Shown in pieces: positions 23,399 through 34,194 of a stretch of 64,000 nucleotides of DNA. The translations under genes were made by a program, and so were the position numbers. Under the pieces are notes generated by a model. It was not told where the DNA came from. It did no database searches and saw only the letters and a program-made list of their open reading frames with translations. Location of the stretch: the NCBI GenBank assembly GCA_034440575.1, contig JAOTOL010001551.1:470001-534000 (forward strand), written 5' to 3'. Position 1 is the stretch's first letter; each line of letters opens with the position of its first letter. This stretch comes from Imbricaverruca yamaguchii. Lineage: Eukaryota > Arthropoda > Thecostraca > Neoverrucidae.

Positions 23399-23640
23399 AT
23401 AGTGTGGCTAATGTTAATGACCAGTCTCTACAGTGGTGACCAGTGTTGGTGACCAGTCTCTACAGTGGTGACCAGTGTTGGTGACCAGTCTCTACAGTGG
23501 TGACCAGTGTTGGTGACCAGTCTCTACAGTGGTGACCAGTGTTGGTGACCAGTCTCTACAGTGGTGACCAGTGTTGGTGACCAGTGCTCGTGACCAATCT
23601 CCACAGTGGTGACCAGTGTTGGTGACCAGTCTCCACAGTC
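23399..23640. repeat. 32-bp minisatellite, about seven copies
   Basis: GTGGTGACCAGTGTTGGTGA plus CCAGTCTCTACA repeats with near identity in the central copies and divergence at both ends. Confidence 0.93.
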
Positions 23641-23689
23641 GCGATCTGACAAGGAAAGGGTCTAGTCACTACGCGGTCGTGTGTGTCCG

Positions 23690-23775
23690 CTGACCACGAG
23701 TTGGCGATGAGGTCATGAGGTGATGAGATGATGAGATGAGGAGTGGTGATGGCATGAGATGAGATGGTCGTCTGT
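23690..23775. repeat. GATGA/GAGAT-rich low-complexity stretch
   Basis: Irregular repeats of ATGAGATGATGAGATG. Confidence 0.6.
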
Positions 23776-24905
23776 GTCTTCCGACCTGGTCAGGCTGACA
23801 GGGAGGTAGCGGAGCGGCCGTTTCCAAGCATTCGCTGCATAATTTTCGGCTGCATAATTATCGCCTAAAATTGTACCGATAAATCGGAATGATGCGATCG
23901 CGTGGTGGAATCTGGGCCCGTGCTTCTCGCCTGTTGGGCATGCACCTCGATCTCGTCAAAGCACTCGAAAAAGTGAACTAAATGCGCAGTCGACTTGTTG
24001 CGCGCCGACCTCAAGCGATTGTTAGGGTGAGTGGTTAGGGTGTTGATGCCGGTAATATTGATAGGGATTGGTGTCATCGTCCCAAAACCTCCCCCGGGGT
24101 GTGGAAAAATGCCAAATTAGCTGCGCAAGAATGCATTCCTGCTACACCCCCAATTTGCAGTTGGAGTTTCTTCCTTTGTTAAGTGAACTGAAGTAAGGTT
24201 GATTTTGTCAGGATTCAGGACCTTTTTCAGACTTTCATACAAAATGTCACTTGCTTATCCCACCTAATGTCAAACGTTTTGGGAAGGCAGCTTTATTCAG
24301 TGCAGATTATTGATGGAATTTCTCATCCTAAAAGCACAGCTTTCATACCTGACTTCTCTAAGCTCACTACTAAGAGCATATAACTGGCTTCTTTACGCTT
24401 ACGACTAAGCCCATAACTAGCTTATCTAAGCTCATTACTAAGCCCCATACGATGCGTCAATTCAAAAGGCGAATTTCACAAATTCGTTCCGGCGCAAATC
24501 ACTGCTTCGCGGGTAAGCGGCAAGATCTAGTCGACTAGGCAAGTCATCTTGTTGGTTGAGCTCATCAGCGTGGCAACAATGACTTTTTAATTTTCACGAG
24601 CAGAAACACAAGTGGAAGACCTGTGTATTCGTTGGTTGGAAATGGCTGGAGGTGGGTATTCAGGTATTCGGTCACAGCTTGCACACCCGGTGTAAGTCCG
24701 TGGTCCTCGGCACTATGAATGGGGAATAACGGAGGCAAAGAGAGAGAGAGAGACAGGAAGCCTGTCCTGGCCAGACGGGCCAATCTCAGATCGCCGGGAG
24801 CCAGCGAATCCCATCTTCGAATGACTCCTGGTCACGACACGTCCGCCTCACCTTTATGACTAGGCTGGCATCTGCGGACCTGATCGGACAAGAACAGAGC
24901 ACTAA
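23776..24905. other. Unique sequence, no gene recognised
   Basis: Single-copy DNA. Between 24357 and 24450 a weak 20 to 30 bp repetition of TAAGC(C)CATAACTAGCTT and CTAAGCTCA(C/T)TACTAAG is visible. A short GA tract is at 24738-24756. Confidence 0.4.
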
Positions 24906-25046
24906 ACCAGCTGATGCTTGGCAGGGAACCACACCATGTTGACGACATATCGCACGAGACCAGCTGAGGCTTGGCGGGGAACAACACCATGTTGACGACA
25001 TATCGCACGAGACCAGCTGAGGCTTGGCAGGGAACCACAGCGTGTT
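24906..25046. repeat. 53-bp minisatellite, about 2.7 copies
   Basis: ACCAGCTGAGGCTTGGC recurs at 24906, 24959 and 25012, an exact 53-bp period, with GTTGACGACATATCGCACGA in each full unit. Confidence 0.93.
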
Positions 25047-25259
25047 CACGTCACATGGCATGGATGTGTCGGAGAACGAGAGGCATCATCATCCAATAGC
25101 CACATAAGCAAACGCTCGTGCCCACACGCACACACTCACACACCCACATACGCGGGCTTCGGTATGTCAACCGCAGCGACGCCTACCGACGCCTGCAGAG
25201 GCATTGATTTCTGAACATTGTTGATGGTGGGAGCAATACAAGAAAAATGCAATGTGCGG

Positions 25260-25397
25260 TTGGTTGGTTATTGGTTTTTTTTTTTGTTTTGGGTCACCGC
25301 CGATTGGTCGCGGGCGAAGAGTAGCGACAGGTGAGATTCGAACCTACAACCTTTCGATTATGAGACGAGCGACTTACGCCTAGGCTACTCGCCCCCT
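25260..25397 (-). mobile_element. SINE-B copy 2, internally shortened, with 14-bp target-site duplication
   Basis: The minus strand shows the GGGGGCGAGTAGCCTAGGCG head, B box GGTTCGAATCT, and the CGACCAATCGGCG start of the core. The rest of the core is missing, and an AAAAAAAAACCAATAACC tail follows. AATGCAATGTGCGG flanks it at 25246-25259 and 25398-25411 without mismatch. Confidence 0.93.
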
Positions 25398-25411
25398 AAT
25401 GCAATGTGCGG

Positions 25412-25843
25412 ACCCCAGCGGATGGGCGAGGGGAGGGGGGTGACACACTTCATAGAGTCTCATGTCCAAGTTGAGATTATCTGGGAGACAAAGCCACCAC
25501 TGAGGGGACACTCTCCCCCTCAAAGGTATGCAAAGCAACACCCACGGACGCCTGTCACACGGAGCCGCCGCACATCAGACGAGTGTGTGCGACACACCGC
25601 CTCAGCTCTCCGTGACGGAGGTGCCGCCACCACACTGTGCAGCAGCTGATCTTTGGTCGCCACCTACGGGAGTATCTACTTGACGTGCCGCCCGTGCCGG
25701 ACTGATAGACTGCTCGACTTGCTGTTTTTATTTTTTTTATTTTTTTATTTATTTAACTTGTATTCTGTGATTTTGACCCTCTTTTTTACCTTTTGTGCTG
25801 TGTTGTTTTATCTATTTGACGCGATGTCGTAATAGCCACAAGT
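25412..25843. other. Unique sequence, no gene recognised
   Basis: A T-rich patch lies at about 25725-25760. No coding motif is seen. Confidence 0.45.
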
Positions 25844-25854
25844 CAATTGTGGAT

Positions 25855-26015
25855 GAAGATGAGTGGTCTAGGGGTAAGTTGCTTGCCTCACAATCGAGAG
25901 ATTGTGGGTTCGAGTCCTACCCGTCGCTGCTCTTCGCCTGCGACCAATCGGCGTGAGAGATTGGCGACGCTACATGGCTCAACGGTCGATGCGTCGTAAA
26001 ACCAATAAACAACAA
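25855..26015 (+). mobile_element. SINE-B copy 3 with 11-bp target-site duplication
   Basis: An apparently full-length copy: head with A box AGTGGTCTAGGGGTAA and B box GGTTCGAGTCC, junction CCGTCGCTGCTCTTCGCC, core CGACCAATCGGCGTGAGAGA...GGCGACGCTACATGGCTCAA, then GCGTCGTAAAACCAATAAAC and a CAACAACAA tail. CAATTGTGGAT (25844-25854) and CAATTGTGAAT (26016-26026) flank it. Confidence 0.94.
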
Positions 26016-26038
26016 CAATTGTGAATAACCTCACTAAA

Positions 26039-26074
<36 letters not shown>

Positions 26075-26078
26075 GTCT
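26039..26078. repeat. (TCTG)n microsatellite
   Basis: About ten TCTG units with one substitution lie immediately downstream of SINE-B copy 3. Confidence 0.95.
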
Positions 26079-26689
26079 GCATCGCGGACGGCCTCGGCAC
26101 ATGCACGGTAGTGTCTCCTGGCCCCTGCGGCGGTGTCCGCTCGCCGCGATTGTACGATATCTGGCGCGGATGGACCCGCGGTCGTCCGGCAGCTGTGGGC
26201 GGGTGCTGCACCGATCCAGTGCGGCGGCCCCTGCATGCGGAGATCTAATGACGCTCCTGGGAGGTAATTAGGATGAATAGTAACCCGAGCGTTCGTAAAT
26301 CACTTGCTGTCTAATTATGACCAACAGGAGATTCATGCAATTAGCGGAGATACTAGGAGCTTAGGGTTATGCGGTGTAGAATGCGCGGAACTACCAGCTC
26401 CGGGTCATACGCCAATGCAATGCGCTGAATATATTAGAGGCAAAACGCCTGAACACTCGAGAAGCAAATATTACTCCAGTTTCGGAATGCATGCAGCGCA
26501 TTTTCGGCTCGGCGGTTCATGCAGGACGGTCAGAGTGGCAGCCGCAAGGAACTACTTGTAATGACGTGAAAAGATGCTAGGAGTGGCTTAATTATTTTAT
26601 ATCGCTTACGTCACGTCATTGGTGCATCACTTACTCAGACAGACGAGAGGAGGCCATGGCGTCTTACTCATACAGCCACTTGGTGTTTT
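26079..26689. other. Unique sequence, no gene recognised
   Basis: The first 200 bases are CpG-rich. The remainder is single copy with two TAATTA-type words near 26267 and 26312. No coding motif is seen. Confidence 0.4.
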
Positions 26690-26859
26690 GTTTGTCCGTC
26701 TGTCCGTCTGCCCGTCTGGCTCTTTCGCTATCTTTATGTCCTCTGTCTCTCTCCCTCACTCCCTCACAACCTTCCCTGTATTTATCTACCTCCCTCTGTG
26801 TCCCTACCTTTATCTCGCCTCTTCGCCGTCGCTTTATATTTCTCCATATATATCTTTAC

Positions 26860-26910
<51 letters not shown>

Positions 26911-26945
26911 GCTTTCTCTCTCTTTTCTTTTTCTGTCTCTGGCTC
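26690..26945. repeat. Pyrimidine-rich low complexity with (CT)n core
   Basis: A GTCTGTCCGTCTGCCCGTCTG start grades into C/T-rich sequence with a clean (CT)n tract at about 26873-26907. The Ser/Leu-rich ORFs follow from this composition. Confidence 0.85.
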
Positions 26946-27912
26946 CTTTAATTCTCAGTATGGGTATATCCAAATTTACTAGCCTGCGCAGCATTTGATG
27001 CGACTGTGGCAGCCACGAGATGGTGTGCATGTCGCTATGGAGCTGGACACAGGCGAGTTGTGGTAAACTCGGCGGCGGTCCGGTACCAACTGATTTATTA
27101 GGCTCTCGGGTCACGGGACAAGGAATCGGTCAGCATGCCCCGCGGCGGCGGATAGCGCGAAGAGGCGGCGCCAGGTACCGAGTGGTGTTACATCATCCCA
27201 CGAGTCACTCGGTTTACTTTTGGCGGGAAGTTGAGCTTGCACGTGAATTAATATTGCTCGCCTAATTGTCCAACTTGCTCATTTGCATGCATATTTTCTC
27301 ACAATGACCATTTTTTTAATGCCCGCAGGAACCTCCACGGGTGGCCTTCGATGTTTGCAAAGTGCACCTGGTCATTTTCAAGAACAAAGCTTTCCACACT
27401 GATTTCCTCCAGATATTTTCAGGGGACGACAGCCCTGGGCTATGGTGGTGTTAGTTTGTTTTGTCAGCATTGTGTACCTCAGTCCGTGATTGTTCGTGAG
27501 GCAAGTTGGCCACGAAATCCGGCGGTCCTCAAACACAACAAGCATCGGGTCTGCTACTGACCCTGCCCCCTCCCCACAAAGTAGAGCAGCTTGGAGCCGC
27601 TTTGAGCAGATCTCAGCTACTCCGTACAAACGGGCGCTGACACACGTCTGGAGCAGTCCGGAGCGGAAGTCAGCTGATCGTACTCGGCTCGACATGGTTA
27701 CGCACATGACGCAGGTAGCTTAACCTTACGTTGGATCATTTTAGGCGGCGTTTTTTTTGTGGGGAGAGCCTGGGCGCTACATGACCAGTGTAGTCGATGC
27801 GCCCTAAAGCCCTAATAACTAACTATGGGGAGAGCCATTCATTCCAAGTGGAAGTTAATGCTATGTTATTGCTGCATTGCGTCATGTTATGCGGCATGTT
27901 ATGGGGAGAGCG
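26946..27912. other. Unique sequence, no gene recognised
   Basis: Single-copy DNA. A minus-strand frame near 27440-27550 (DPMLVVFEDRRISWPTC) reads smoothly but I cannot assign it. Confidence 0.4.
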
Positions 27913-28050
27913 ATTCATGCATACAATACTATGCAATACAATACAATGTAATACAGTCAATACAATACAATGTGATACAATACCATACAATACAATACAA
28001 CGGAATACAATACAATACTATACAGTACTATACTATACAATATATACATG
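27913..28050. repeat. Pentanucleotide (ATACA)n repeat, imperfect
   Basis: ATACAATACAATACA-type units with substitutions (ATGTAATACA, ATACTATACA) run for about 135 bp. Confidence 0.9.
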
Positions 28051-28292
28051 GCAAGTGCAAGTTAATGGTACATAGTTCTTGCATTGTGTCATTTGATATG
28101 ACATGTTATGAGGAGTGACATTCATTTCAGATGGAAGTTCATATATCATGCTTTAATTAAAATGGAAACATTAGAACACTATTGTTCACAGAAAGCCTTC
28201 AAGCACACGGCCATTCGCTACATAAATGTATAGTCAGCACCACATTTTGCTACTCCAAGCCGCTCCAGGTTGTTCTCAATTGGGGTAAGCTG

Positions 28293-28321
28293 GAGTAGAT
28301 TGGAGCTACTCCAATCTGCTC
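28293..28321. repeat. Inverted repeat, 13-base arms with one mismatch
   Basis: GAGTAGATTGGAG and CTCCAATCTGCTC are separated by three bases. The surrounding 100 bases also repeat CTCCA/TGGAG words. Confidence 0.7.
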
Positions 28322-28869
28322 AGAAAACGCACGGGAATACGGGGCAACTATCCCAAGTTGCTCGGAGCAGTTCTGAGCGGGGTCAGGAACAGACCCATTT
28401 GACTGCCTGCTCTCTTTGAATGGGACGGATTCTGGGGTAGGGCTATTTGTTTGGAGTGGCGCCATCTTTCTCCCGAGGAGTGCCATTTGCACAGCGCGAC
28501 GTCACTGAATATTAATAAAACATTTCAAGGAGACGGGATAGGGATGTATCAGCTCATTCTACAATAAAGCTATTTCCAATCAGAGGGCGCAGCATCTCCA
28601 TGGAGGAGGGGCACATGCCCCTGTGCCCTACCCTCTGCATCCGCCCCTGGTCATGTTCTTCCATATTGTCATTAACTGTCGCTGGCGATAAGAGAGGTTA
28701 CTAGTCGACATTTGCAGCACATCCGTAAAGAGCCCGGTCTATTGGTTATCAGCCAATATGGCGACGCCCATCCCCTGCATAAGGCAACGTCCTCCGTCTT
28801 TCCCCGGGTGTCTGAATGCTGGGTAAGTATGTAGCTCGACTGTTCAGCCATTGCGTTTGCTGAAGCTGT
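28322..28869. other. Unique sequence with a weak exon-like window
   Basis: No gene is assigned. A plus-strand frame of 35 codons between a CAG at about 28712 and a GTAAGTATG donor near 28833 is open, but this length is not unusual by chance. Confidence 0.35.
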
Positions 28870-29325
28870 GACTACGCCCCGAGCACAGGTCCCTGCCGAC
28901 CTAGACAGTCCCTGTCGACCTGACCTATCCCTGCCCACCTGACCTGTCCCTGTCGACCTGACCTGACCCTGTCGACCTGACCTATCCCTGCCGACCTGCC
29001 CTGTCCCTGCTGACCTAGCCAGTCCATGTCGACCTAGCCAGTCCCTGATGACCTGACCTATCCCTACCGAACTGACTTGTCCCTGCCGACCTAGCCAGTC
29101 ACTGTCGACCTGACCTATCCTGCCGACCCGACCTGTCTCTACCGACCTTACCTGTCCCTGCCGACCTAGCCAGTCCCTGTCGACCTGACCTAACCCTGCA
29201 GACCCGACCTGTCTCTGCCGACCTGACTAGTCCGTGCCGACCTGACCTGTCCCTGCCGACCTGGCCAGTCTCTGCTGACCTGACCTATTCCTGCCGACCC
29301 GACCTGTCCCTGTCGACACCGTACT
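28870..29325. repeat. 19-bp minisatellite, about 23 copies
   Basis: Units of CCTGACCTGTCCCTGCCGA with GTCGA and TATCC variants run in tandem. Variation is spread evenly over the array. Confidence 0.93.
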
Positions 29326-29329
29326 CTGT

Positions 29330-29702
29330 CCAGCCCCCGTCCCGGCCAGAGCACCAGCAGAGGTGGTCGACTTCACGCGGCCCGCCAATTACCCGGTGCG
29401 CGCGCACGTCCGCACAAAACCGCGCCAAGTGCCGCGGCGCGAGTGTCTGCCAGCCGTGGTCACGTGACAGGCGTTAGCGCGCCGCCCGGGGCGCCGCCCG
29501 CGCCCAGCGCTCACTAATTATGCGGCGGCTGTTCGGATAATTAGTCATCCAGGAATGACTGTATTTATGTTCCAGTCTGGTGGGATGCGGCCGCGATAGC
29601 GGGCCATGAATAACGCCGCTATGGAGTGTTAATCTGGTCCAGAATTTCAGCCGCTCGGCCGGCGGCTGTGGAGGGGCGGCGGCATCTCTTGGGTGACTGA
29701 GG
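29330..29702. promoter_or_regulatory. CpG-rich block with paired homeodomain-type sites
   Basis: This non-repetitive block is rich in CG (CGCGCGCACG, GCGCGCCGCCCGGGGCGCCG). It carries TAATTA at 29515-29520 and 29538-29543, 23 bp apart, plus CACGTG near 29461. TAATTA is the core of many homeodomain factors and CACGTG is an E-box. It is wedged between a 19-bp and a 29-bp array. A promoter or enhancer role is inferred from composition only. Confidence 0.3.
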
Positions 29703-30290
29703 AGGTGGCCGGCGGGGTCGGGTCACTGGGGAGGTGGGCTGTGGGATCGGGTCACTGGGGAGGTGGGCTGTAGGATCGGGTCACTGGGAGAGGTGGGCTG
29801 TGGGATCGGGTCACTGGAGAGGTGGGCTGTAGGATCGGGTCACTGGAGAGGTGGGCTGTAGGATCGGGTCACTGGAGAGGTGGGCTGTAGGATCGGGTCA
29901 CTGGGGAGGTGGGCTGTAGGATCGGGTCACTGGAGAGGTGGGCTGTGGGATCGGGTCACTGGGGAGGTGGGCTGTAGGATCGGGTCACTGGGGAGGTGGG
30001 CTGTAGGATCGGGTCACTGGGGAGGTGGGCTGTGGGATCGGGTCACTGGAGAGGTGGGCTGTAGGATCGGGTCACTGGAGAGGTGGCCTGTGGGATCGGG
30101 TCACTGGGGAGGTGGCCTGTGTGATCGGGTCACTGGGGAAGTGGGTTGTAGGATTGGGTCACTGGGGAGCTAGGCTGTATGATATGGAGGGTCACTGGGA
30201 AGGTGGCCTGTGCGATTGGGTCACTGGGAAGGTGGTCTGTCAGATGGATCAGTGGGAGGTGACCCTGTGGGATGGGGTCACTGTGGATTG
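29703..30290. repeat. 29-bp minisatellite, about 20 copies
   Basis: GGTCACTGGGGAGGTGGGCT plus GTAGGATCG recurs with two binary variants, CTGGGG/CTGGAG and GTAGG/GTGGG. The right-hand five units are diverged. Confidence 0.95.
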
Positions 30291-30337
30291 ATTGGAGAGG
30301 GTCTATGGGGATCACAGGCCAGACCGTCCATGGGAAA

Positions 30338-30417
30338 AGGTCATACAGTCATAAAGTGATCAGCCTTAATAAGAGCCACAAGGGCCCATCCAAGTTAAGG
30401 TTGAAAGGGCAAGATAA
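30338..30417. repeat. Dispersed repeat copy, shared with 19472-19557
   Basis: Contains AGTCATAAAGTGATCAGC and CTTAATAAGAGCCAC as in the other copy. It lies between the 29-bp array and a possible first exon. Confidence 0.6.
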
Positions 30418-30593
30418 CATAACCCTGGCACGTGGGGTGTCTGTGGGATGGGGTCCGGGGTCGCCGCGGGGACGTGTTGGATGGACCACCAAGAAGGTCG
30501 ATCTATGGGGATCACCAAGGAATGATGGATGTTCCCATCTGACAGACACGTAATGGGGGAGTCCATGGGAGGCGCGCGTCAGAAGGGGCAGCC

Positions 30594-30658
30594 ATGGCGG
30601 ACAGGCGGCACCGGACGTCATCCAGGGGCCGGGGGGCGGGGGAACTAGCGAGGCGCAG
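30594..30658 (+). CDS. Weak candidate first coding exon
   Basis: An ATG in good Kozak context (GCAGCCATGG) is followed by 21 open codons (MADRRHRTSSRGRG...) and a consensus splice donor (GCGCAG then GTACGT) at 30659. The peptide is Arg/Gly-rich and matches nothing I know. No downstream exon could be identified, so this is only a pattern match. Confidence 0.2.
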
Positions 30659-30659
30659 G

Positions 30660-31537
30660 TACGTATTAGAATTGTGAGTGGATGGTGGCTCTGGATGGTG
30701 GCTCAGAATGCACTGGGTCGGGTTTCAGTGGGGCCATCATTTTGTCAGTTGGCGACTGCTGCCGTCCGAAAATTACAAGTCAATGACGTCATGTAAATCG
30801 CCAAGAGTGAAAATATAACTGACCCAAAATAAATCGATGAAGGTAGATGAAATGCCTGAGATAACCATCTATTTAAATCATCTTCTCATTGTATTGCTCC
30901 ATTTTTCAGCAACAGTTACATCTTCTAAATAAAGCTAGCTGTTTCAAAATGGCAAGTCAAAGATGCAGCAACATATATTTAAGTATACACACAAATGTGG
31001 TATTGGAAAACTATATGCTGCATGTGTTTCAGTACTCTGTAGCTACCAATTATGCAAACTTGTCTGCTGTGATAAGTTTGAAACTCTGCCAATCTTAGGC
31101 ACAGTTAAACAAAACTAGCAATACGTCACCGCAACAAAATCATGCAATATGCTGCATGAATTATATGAGCTCATACGTTATGTAGAGCTTGAAACTCACA
31201 GCTGAACAAAGTGCACAGAAAACATTACTGCAAAGCACACATTGTTGGTGCAAACACAGCAATCGATGTTGTTATTTCAACAATTAGCTTAGAGCTTTAA
31301 GGAACTAATAAATGCGATGGTGTTCAAGGCGAATGTTGTCTGAACAGCAAATGTCTGTTTCAAGAGGTCAAATAACTAATGCAAATTTTTCAGTCAGAAA
31401 TCCGCATTCTGAGGGGAGCAGTGGGCGATCAGGATGGCTAAGTAGCAGTTGGATGGTACAATGGTAGTTGGCTATGGACTCAGGTTAAATTTGTTCTCTA
31501 GAAATGTCGAAGACTCCAGCATAAGTATTTCCAAACT
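30660..31537. other. Unique AT-rich sequence, no gene recognised
   Basis: An AT-rich single-copy stretch, in contrast with the GC-rich arrays on its left. Intron-like in composition, but no exons were recognised. Confidence 0.45.
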
Positions 31538-32155
31538 CATCAGTCTCCACTCCCAGACCCATCAGCCTCTACCCTGAGATCCATCATCCTCCAATCCCAG
31601 ACTCATCTACCCTAACTTTCAAACATATCAACCGTCACTCCGAGACCAACCATTCTCCACTCCGATACCCACCAGCCTCCACTCCGAGACCCACCATTTT
31701 CCACTCGATACCCACCAGCCTCCACTCCGATACCCACCAGCCTCCACTCCGATACCCACCAGCCTCCACTCCGAGACCCACCATTCTCCATTCGATATCC
31801 ACCAGCCTCCACTCCGATACCCACCAGCCTCCACTCCGATACCCACCAGCCTCTATTCCGAGACCACCACCCTCCACTGTGTTCCACTCGATACCCACCA
31901 GCCTTCACTCCGAGACCCACCATTCTCCACTCCGAGACCCACCATGCTCCACTCCGATACTCACCAGCCTCCACTCCGAGACCCACCAGCCTCCACTCAA
32001 TACCCACCATCCTCTATTCCGAGATCCACCGTGCTCCACTCCGAGACCAACCAGCCTCCACTCTGAGACCCACCAGTCTCCACTCCGAGACCCACCAGCA
32101 TCCACTCTAGACCCACCAGTCTCCACTCGAGACCCACCATCCTGCACTCCGAAAT
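31538..32155. repeat. 22-bp minisatellite, about 28 copies
   Basis: The core ACCCACCAGCCTCCACTCCG with GAT or GAG at the junction repeats at 22 bp. Variants ATTCTCC and CTCGATAC mark subsets. Trp/Gly/Val-rich minus-strand ORFs are artefacts of the array. Confidence 0.95.
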
Positions 32156-32562
32156 GCCCAGCACCCTACTCGCATGCTGAGTGCAGTCATGTTTTATAGA
32201 TGTTTTGATGTATTTTCCAAATAACACACCAAAGGAACAGGGCAAATCAACGACCTAAGCGAAAGTAAATATAGATTACTACTGGCAGTCAGCAACAAAT
32301 TTGTGCTTCGCACACTAACCTGCCAATAACTAGAACAGGTGCATCAGCTTTGCACGGACCGATTGTGTCGTCTGTATGCATGCCAAACATAGGCTCACGT
32401 GGAATGTTGGACTACTTCTTTCGTTGCAACACCATGTGCATAATGATAAGCTTAAGAAAATGTGTGCAGCATGTGCACAGCAGTCATACCCCTCCACAGA
32501 GCAGGTATCAATGATGAGATGGCCACATGTATATCATCAACACATTTTGAGAAATTTCCGAA
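32156..32562. other. Unique sequence, no gene recognised
   Basis: AT-rich single-copy DNA. Confidence 0.45.
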
Positions 32563-32757
32563 AGCTGCATCTCATACCCTGAAATAGCATCACAAACAAG
32601 ACATTATGTACGTCAGTGAATTTGTTCCATTTAACATTATGAGTGTGCTGAAATACAAAAAGATGTATCCCATACCCTGAAATAGCATCACAAACAAGAC
32701 ATTATGCACTTCAGTGACTTTGTTCCATTTAATGTTATGAGTGTGCTGAACTACTGA
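32563..32757. repeat. Tandem duplication of 98 bp
   Basis: CATACCCTGAAATAGCATCA starts at 32573 and again at 32671. The two copies also share ATTATG(T/C)AC(G/T)TCAGTGA and TATGAGTGTGCTGAA, with a handful of substitutions. Confidence 0.93.
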
Positions 32758-32904
32758 GCCGGGGATCTAGTCGACCATTTACGGGAGGAAAACTTCCTCA
32801 GAGTTGAGAGCAATTGGCTTATCGAACATCACGCTTTGTCAAAATCTGAATAGCCCTTGGAATCCGACCGCTGTGAGGATGACGGAGCGACTAAACCCAC
32901 TTAC

Positions 32905-33055
32905 CTCTAAAAATTGCATCCGTAATGGATGGAGATTGCAGAAAGCCAGACAACTCCTGAAGCTTGGTCATTGGTGAGGTCATCGCGACATCGGATCCGT
33001 CCTGCAGCCGCATCAGCATGTTCACTGTGCACCAGAACGTGAGCACGTCGTCAAG
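32905..33055 (-). CDS. Candidate internal exon, unknown protein
   Basis: On the minus strand a 151-bp segment is bounded by an AG acceptor (GTGAGTTCAG) at its 5' end (33055) and an excellent donor (TTAGAG then GTAAGTGGG) at its 3' end (32905). One frame is open throughout for 50 codons plus one base and reads like a real protein: LDDVLTFWCTVNMLMRLQ, then MTKLQELSGFLQ and SPSITDAIFR. I do not recognise the family. The acceptor lacks a strong pyrimidine tract, and a stop lies two codons upstream of it. An open frame of 50 codons has a fair chance of occurring at random, but the strong donor and residue composition make this the best exon-like object in the window. It could also be a fragment of an unknown mobile element. 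Confidence 0.35.
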
Positions 33056-33994
33056 CTGAACTCACGTAATGAATGTGCATTTCTAATGTGCATAGTTTGT
33101 ATATGAAGCTGTTTTCGCCAAGCTACCTGTTTGTTGTGCTGGCTACCATTGTCTTGTTCCTTCCGTTGTAGATGATGCAAACGTATTTTGACAATTGTTT
33201 TGCAGGATTGTGATGCATGCAAATGAGAGACGTTGGAAGAATAAAGTATTGGACGATGTTTAATTGATGTAATTTGCCTTTGATCGGCTTTTTGCTCACT
33301 TTCTTCGTCACACAGTGGAGATGGTGATCGCCCTCCTAATCCATATGTTTGGAAACATGCCAACCCCATTGTTTTTTTGTTCTTCTTCAGAAAATTGGAG
33401 TCGATGTGCGGCTATGGAACAGAAGAGCAGGCGAATAAAGACTCACAGCAATCATGCTTTCATTGTGGCTTGTCCTCCACCAAATCAGGAGGAGAGGAGC
33501 ATTTATAGCAAGCCTATTGTTTCGTCTAAAATTGAACTTAATGCGTGCACTATTAATACATGCATAATATATAATATATGATTTCATATATGCCAACTGA
33601 ATCTAACCAATTAATAAGCGCGAATACTTCTCATGTCACGATTCAACTGTGTGAAAGCGTGCTGTCGTCTTGTTGGGCTCAGTGAAGCGTACCTAGCACG
33701 CTGCTTTTCCAATGCAATCACATTTCTCTTGAGGAATGCACAACTGTTTCGGTTGTAGAGTCCGATACATCAGAGAAGGGTTCATTGCTCAACTTCCCGT
33801 GATTACAGGTGAAGGCTGTCATTCATATGCCTACTGGACTGAGACCACTTTAGGTAGTTTTTCACACAACACCATCGAGTTAATGTTGGAACTCCTGAAG
33901 CTCCAGGACCATCCTGGTCGCTCTGGGGGCATGGAGCCATGACCCTTGACACAGAACTGGACGCTGCGTGGACGCCATTGACAAGATCGGTTTC
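33056..33994. other. Unique sequence, no gene recognised
   Basis: If the minus-strand exon candidate is real, this would be upstream intron or exon sequence. Frames such as the one at 33022-33369 show nothing known. Confidence 0.4.
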
Positions 33995-34008
33995 GTTTTA
34001 TCGAAGTA

Positions 34009-34061
34009 GTTGGTTGGTTTTTGGGGTTTGGGGGCCCAAAAGGGGGTTATACAGCGCCCAT
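34009..34061 (-). mobile_element. 53-bp retroposed fragment with 14-bp target-site duplication
   Basis: GTTTTATCGAAGTA occurs at 33995-34008 and again at 34062-34075. Between them lies a 53-bp insert whose minus strand reads ATGGGCGCTGTATAACC... and ends in an AAAACCAACCAAC tail, like the tails of the SINEs here. It matches none of the SINE bodies I defined, so it is probably the 3' end of another retroelement. Confidence 0.75.
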
Positions 34062-34194
34062 GTTTTATCGAAGTACCAGAAAAAAGGGTGAAGAGGACAC
34101 ATCGGTTACGGAGCCGACACGGGTGACATGTACAGTGCACTGAGACAAAAGTGGCGCGGTTGGTCCGTGCGACGCTCCTGGATTAGCCGACGGC

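Noticed and set aside
28713..28832. Candidate 35-codon exon ending at GTAAGTATG
   Set aside because: The donor is good, but the acceptor side lacks a pyrimidine tract and an open frame of 35 codons is common by chance.
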